From Bacillota bacterium (GTDB lineage: Bacteria; Bacillota_B; Desulfitobacteriia; Desulfitobacteriales; Desulfitobacteriaceae): DNA of 6,526 nucleotides. Each line of letters starts with the position of its first letter. Positions within the stretch are counted from its first letter, which is position 1. The position numbers and the translations under genes were made by a program. The notes under the pieces were generated by a model. The model saw nothing but the letters and a program-made list of their open reading frames with translations. It had not been told where the DNA came from and ran no database searches. Location: NCBI GenBank assembly GCA_021779415.1, contig JAJYAS010000202.1, positions 1 through 6,526 on the forward strand, in the 5' to 3' direction. Shown piece after piece: positions 4,762 to 6,526 of the stretch.

Positions 4762-6526
4762 ATGATTCAGGTCACCTTAAAAGACGGTTCAATTCGCGAG
4801 GTAGAGCAAGGAACAACAATAGCGGAACTGGCAACTGCCATCTCACGAGGATTGGCCAAGGTAGCAGTAGCCGGTAAAGTTAATGATAAGTTGAAAGATC
4901 TTAGCTATAAGCTTACGGAAAACGCAGCGGTTGAGATTGTAACGAGCGATAGTGAGGAAGGATTAGATGTCTTACGACACTCTACCTCACACTTGATGGC
5001 GCAAGCCGTGGGAAATCTCTTTCCAGGGACGAAACTTGGGATTGGACCGACGATTGCTAAAGGATTTTACTATGACTTTGATTCCGAACATGTTTTTACC
5101 CCTGAGGACTTGGCCCTTATCGAGAAGGAAATGAGCCGACTGGCAAAGGAAAAGTATTCATACGAGCGCAGAGAAGTTTCTCGTTCTGAGGCCCTTTCCT
5201 ACTTTGGAGAGCGAGGGGAAGGGTATAAGGTTGAACTCATTGAGGGCCTCCCAGAGGATGTTCCCATATCCATGTATACTCAAGGAAACTTCACCGACCT
5301 TTGTGCAGGACCACATCTACCTTCAACGGCGAGCATTAAGGCCTTTAAGCTCATGAGCTTGGCGGGGGCATACTGGAGAGGCAACGAGAAGAATAAGATG
5401 CTACAGCGTATCTACGGGACCGCGTTTGCTAAACCATCAGAACTTGAAGACCACCTATTTAAGTTGGAAGAGGCTAAACGGCGGGATCATCGTAAGCTGG
5501 GCTTGGAGTTGGATCTTTTTAGTTTGCACGAAGAGGGTCCTGGTTTCCCCTTTTTCCATCCTAAAGGCATGATCTTGCGTAATGCGCTAGAGGATTTCTG
5601 GAGGCAAGAACATCGCAGACGAGGCTATCAAGAGATTAAGACTCCGATTATTCTCAATCGCTCTTTATGGGAACAGTCTGGGCACTGGGATCATTACAAA
5701 GAAAACATGTATTTCACTGAAATTGATGACCAGGATTTTGCTGTTAAACCCATGAACTGTCCAGGCGGTATGATTATGTATAAGACTAAACTACGCAGCT
5801 ACCGAGATCTGCCACTTCGAGCAGGTGAACTGGGACTGGTACACCGCCATGAACTTTCTGGTGCGCTCCATGGTTTACTAAGAGTTCGAAACTTTACTCA
5901 GGATGATGCGCATATTTTCATGCTCCCCTCTCAGATCAATGAAGAACTTATTGGAGTCATTGATTTGGTGGACACTTTTTATAAAGTGTTTGGTTTTGAG
6001 TATAATGTTGAATTGTCGACCCGTCCTGAAGATTCCATGGGCTCGGATGAGGATTGGGAAACGGCTACTAAGGCCCTTCAAGAAGCATTGGAGAACAAAG
6101 GTATAGATTACAAGATTAATCCGGGGGATGGAGCGTTCTATGGACCTAAGATTGATTTCCACGTGAAGGATTGTCTTGATCGAACATGGCAGTGTGGAAC
6201 AATTCAGCTTGATTTCCAAATGCCTGAGAAGTTTGACCTGACCTATATTGGGGAAGATGGTCAAAAACATCGACCTGTGATGATTCATCGGGTTGTATAT
6301 GGAAGTATCGAACGGTTTATCGCCCTCCTGACAGAACACTATGCTGGGGCATTTCCTGCTTGGCTAGCACCTGTTCAAGTTCGTATTCTGCCAATCAGCG
6401 AGCGGCATCATGAGTATGCCCAATCGTTGGTCACTCGTCTAAACGATCTCGATATAAGGGTAGAAACAGATGAGCGGAAAGAAAAGATTAGCTATAAGAT
6501 CAGAGAAGCTCAAACTGAAAAAATTC
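4762..6526 (+). CDS. thrS: Threonyl-tRNA synthetase (3' end outside the window)
   Basis: This class II synthetase charges tRNA-Thr and removes mischarged serine. The window shows 588 codons of an expected 635-640, so only about 50 C-terminal residues are missing. The order is: N-terminal TGS domain (about 1-60); editing domain with His73-xxx-His77 and Cys181/His185; catalytic core with zinc ligands Cys333 (MNCPGG), His384 (TQDDAHIF) and His509 (MIHR); and motif 2 arginine Arg362 (HRHE). The start of the anticodon-binding domain follows from about 535 (LAPVQVRILP). These residues line up almost one to one with E. coli ThrRS, so charging and proofreading should both work. The ATG has AAGGAG 8 bases upstream and follows the T-box terminator. 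No frameshift or odd residue seen. Confidence 0.98.
   Translation, partial: MIQVTLKDGSIREVEQGTTIAELATAISRGLAKVAVAGKVNDKLKDLSYKLTENAAVEIVTSDSEEGLDVLRHSTSHLMAQAVGNLFPGTKLGIGPTIAKGFYYDFDSEHVFTPEDLALIEKEMSRLAKEKYSYERREVSRSEALSYFGERGEGYKVELIEGLPEDVPISMYTQGNFTDLCAGPHLPSTASIKAFKLMSLAGAYWRGNEKNKMLQRIYGTAFAKPSELEDHLFKLEEAKRRDHRKLGLELDLFSLHEEGPGFPFFHPKGMILRNALEDFWRQEHRRRGYQEIKTPIILNRSLWEQSGHWDHYKENMYFTEIDDQDFAVKPMNCPGGMIMYKTKLRSYRDLPLRAGELGLVHRHELSGALHGLLRVRNFTQDDAHIFMLPSQINEELIGVIDLVDTFYKVFGFEYNVELSTRPEDSMGSDEDWETATKALQEALENKGIDYKINPGDGAFYGPKIDFHVKDCLDRTWQCGTIQLDFQMPEKFDLTYIGEDGQKHRPVMIHRVVYGSIERFIALLTEHYAGAFPAWLAPVQVRILPISERHHEYAQSLVTRLNDLDIRVETDERKEKISYKIREAQTEKI

Noticed and set aside
5878..6339. 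153-codon reading frame on the - strand
   Set aside because: It is antisense to conserved catalytic core codons of thrS and has no ribosome binding site or recognisable motif.

Overview
The window looks like chromosomal core sequence from an anaerobic, spore-forming Firmicute. The best match I can suggest is the Desulfitobacterium/Desulfosporosinus type of Peptococcaceae. This rests on the putative sporulation gene ytxC next to thrS, a T-box-controlled thrS, strong AGGAGG-type ribosome binding sites, tRNA genes with encoded CCA ends, and the Bacillus/Clostridium-type SpeA family. The genus is inference. All genes I can support lie on the + strand.

Layout. Positions 73-896 are one compact tRNA operon: a near-consensus sigma-A promoter, then tRNA-Val(TAC), Asp(GTC), Phe(GAA), Gly(GCC), Cys(GCA), Leu(TAA) and Val(GAC), closed by an intrinsic terminator. 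Positions 1068-3378 hold a two-gene polyamine operon. speA is a fold-type I PLP amino acid decarboxylase. speE is an aminopropyltransferase whose ATG lies one base after the speA stop. A rho-independent terminator follows. Positions 3587-4459 hold ytxC, a putative sporulation protein. Positions 4456-4737 carry a sigma-A promoter and a complete threonine T-box leader with ACC specifier, antiterminator and terminator. thrS starts at 4762 and runs off the right edge with 588 codons visible.

How the parts work together. SpeA should make a diamine or agmatine. SpeE adds an aminopropyl group to a diamine to make spermidine or a similar polyamine, but neither agmatinase (speB) nor AdoMet decarboxylase (speD) is in view. 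The T-box couples thrS expression to uncharged tRNA-Thr. No tRNA-Thr gene is in the local cluster. ytxC has no terminator of its own, so its transcript should run into the T-box.

I see no mobile element, CRISPR array, phage gene or clearly new system. The most interesting details are small: a tRNA-Gly with C at T-loop position 55, long palindromes in two tRNA spacers, a structured speA leader holding a possible short ORF, and an inverted repeat just upstream of the ytxC ribosome binding site.
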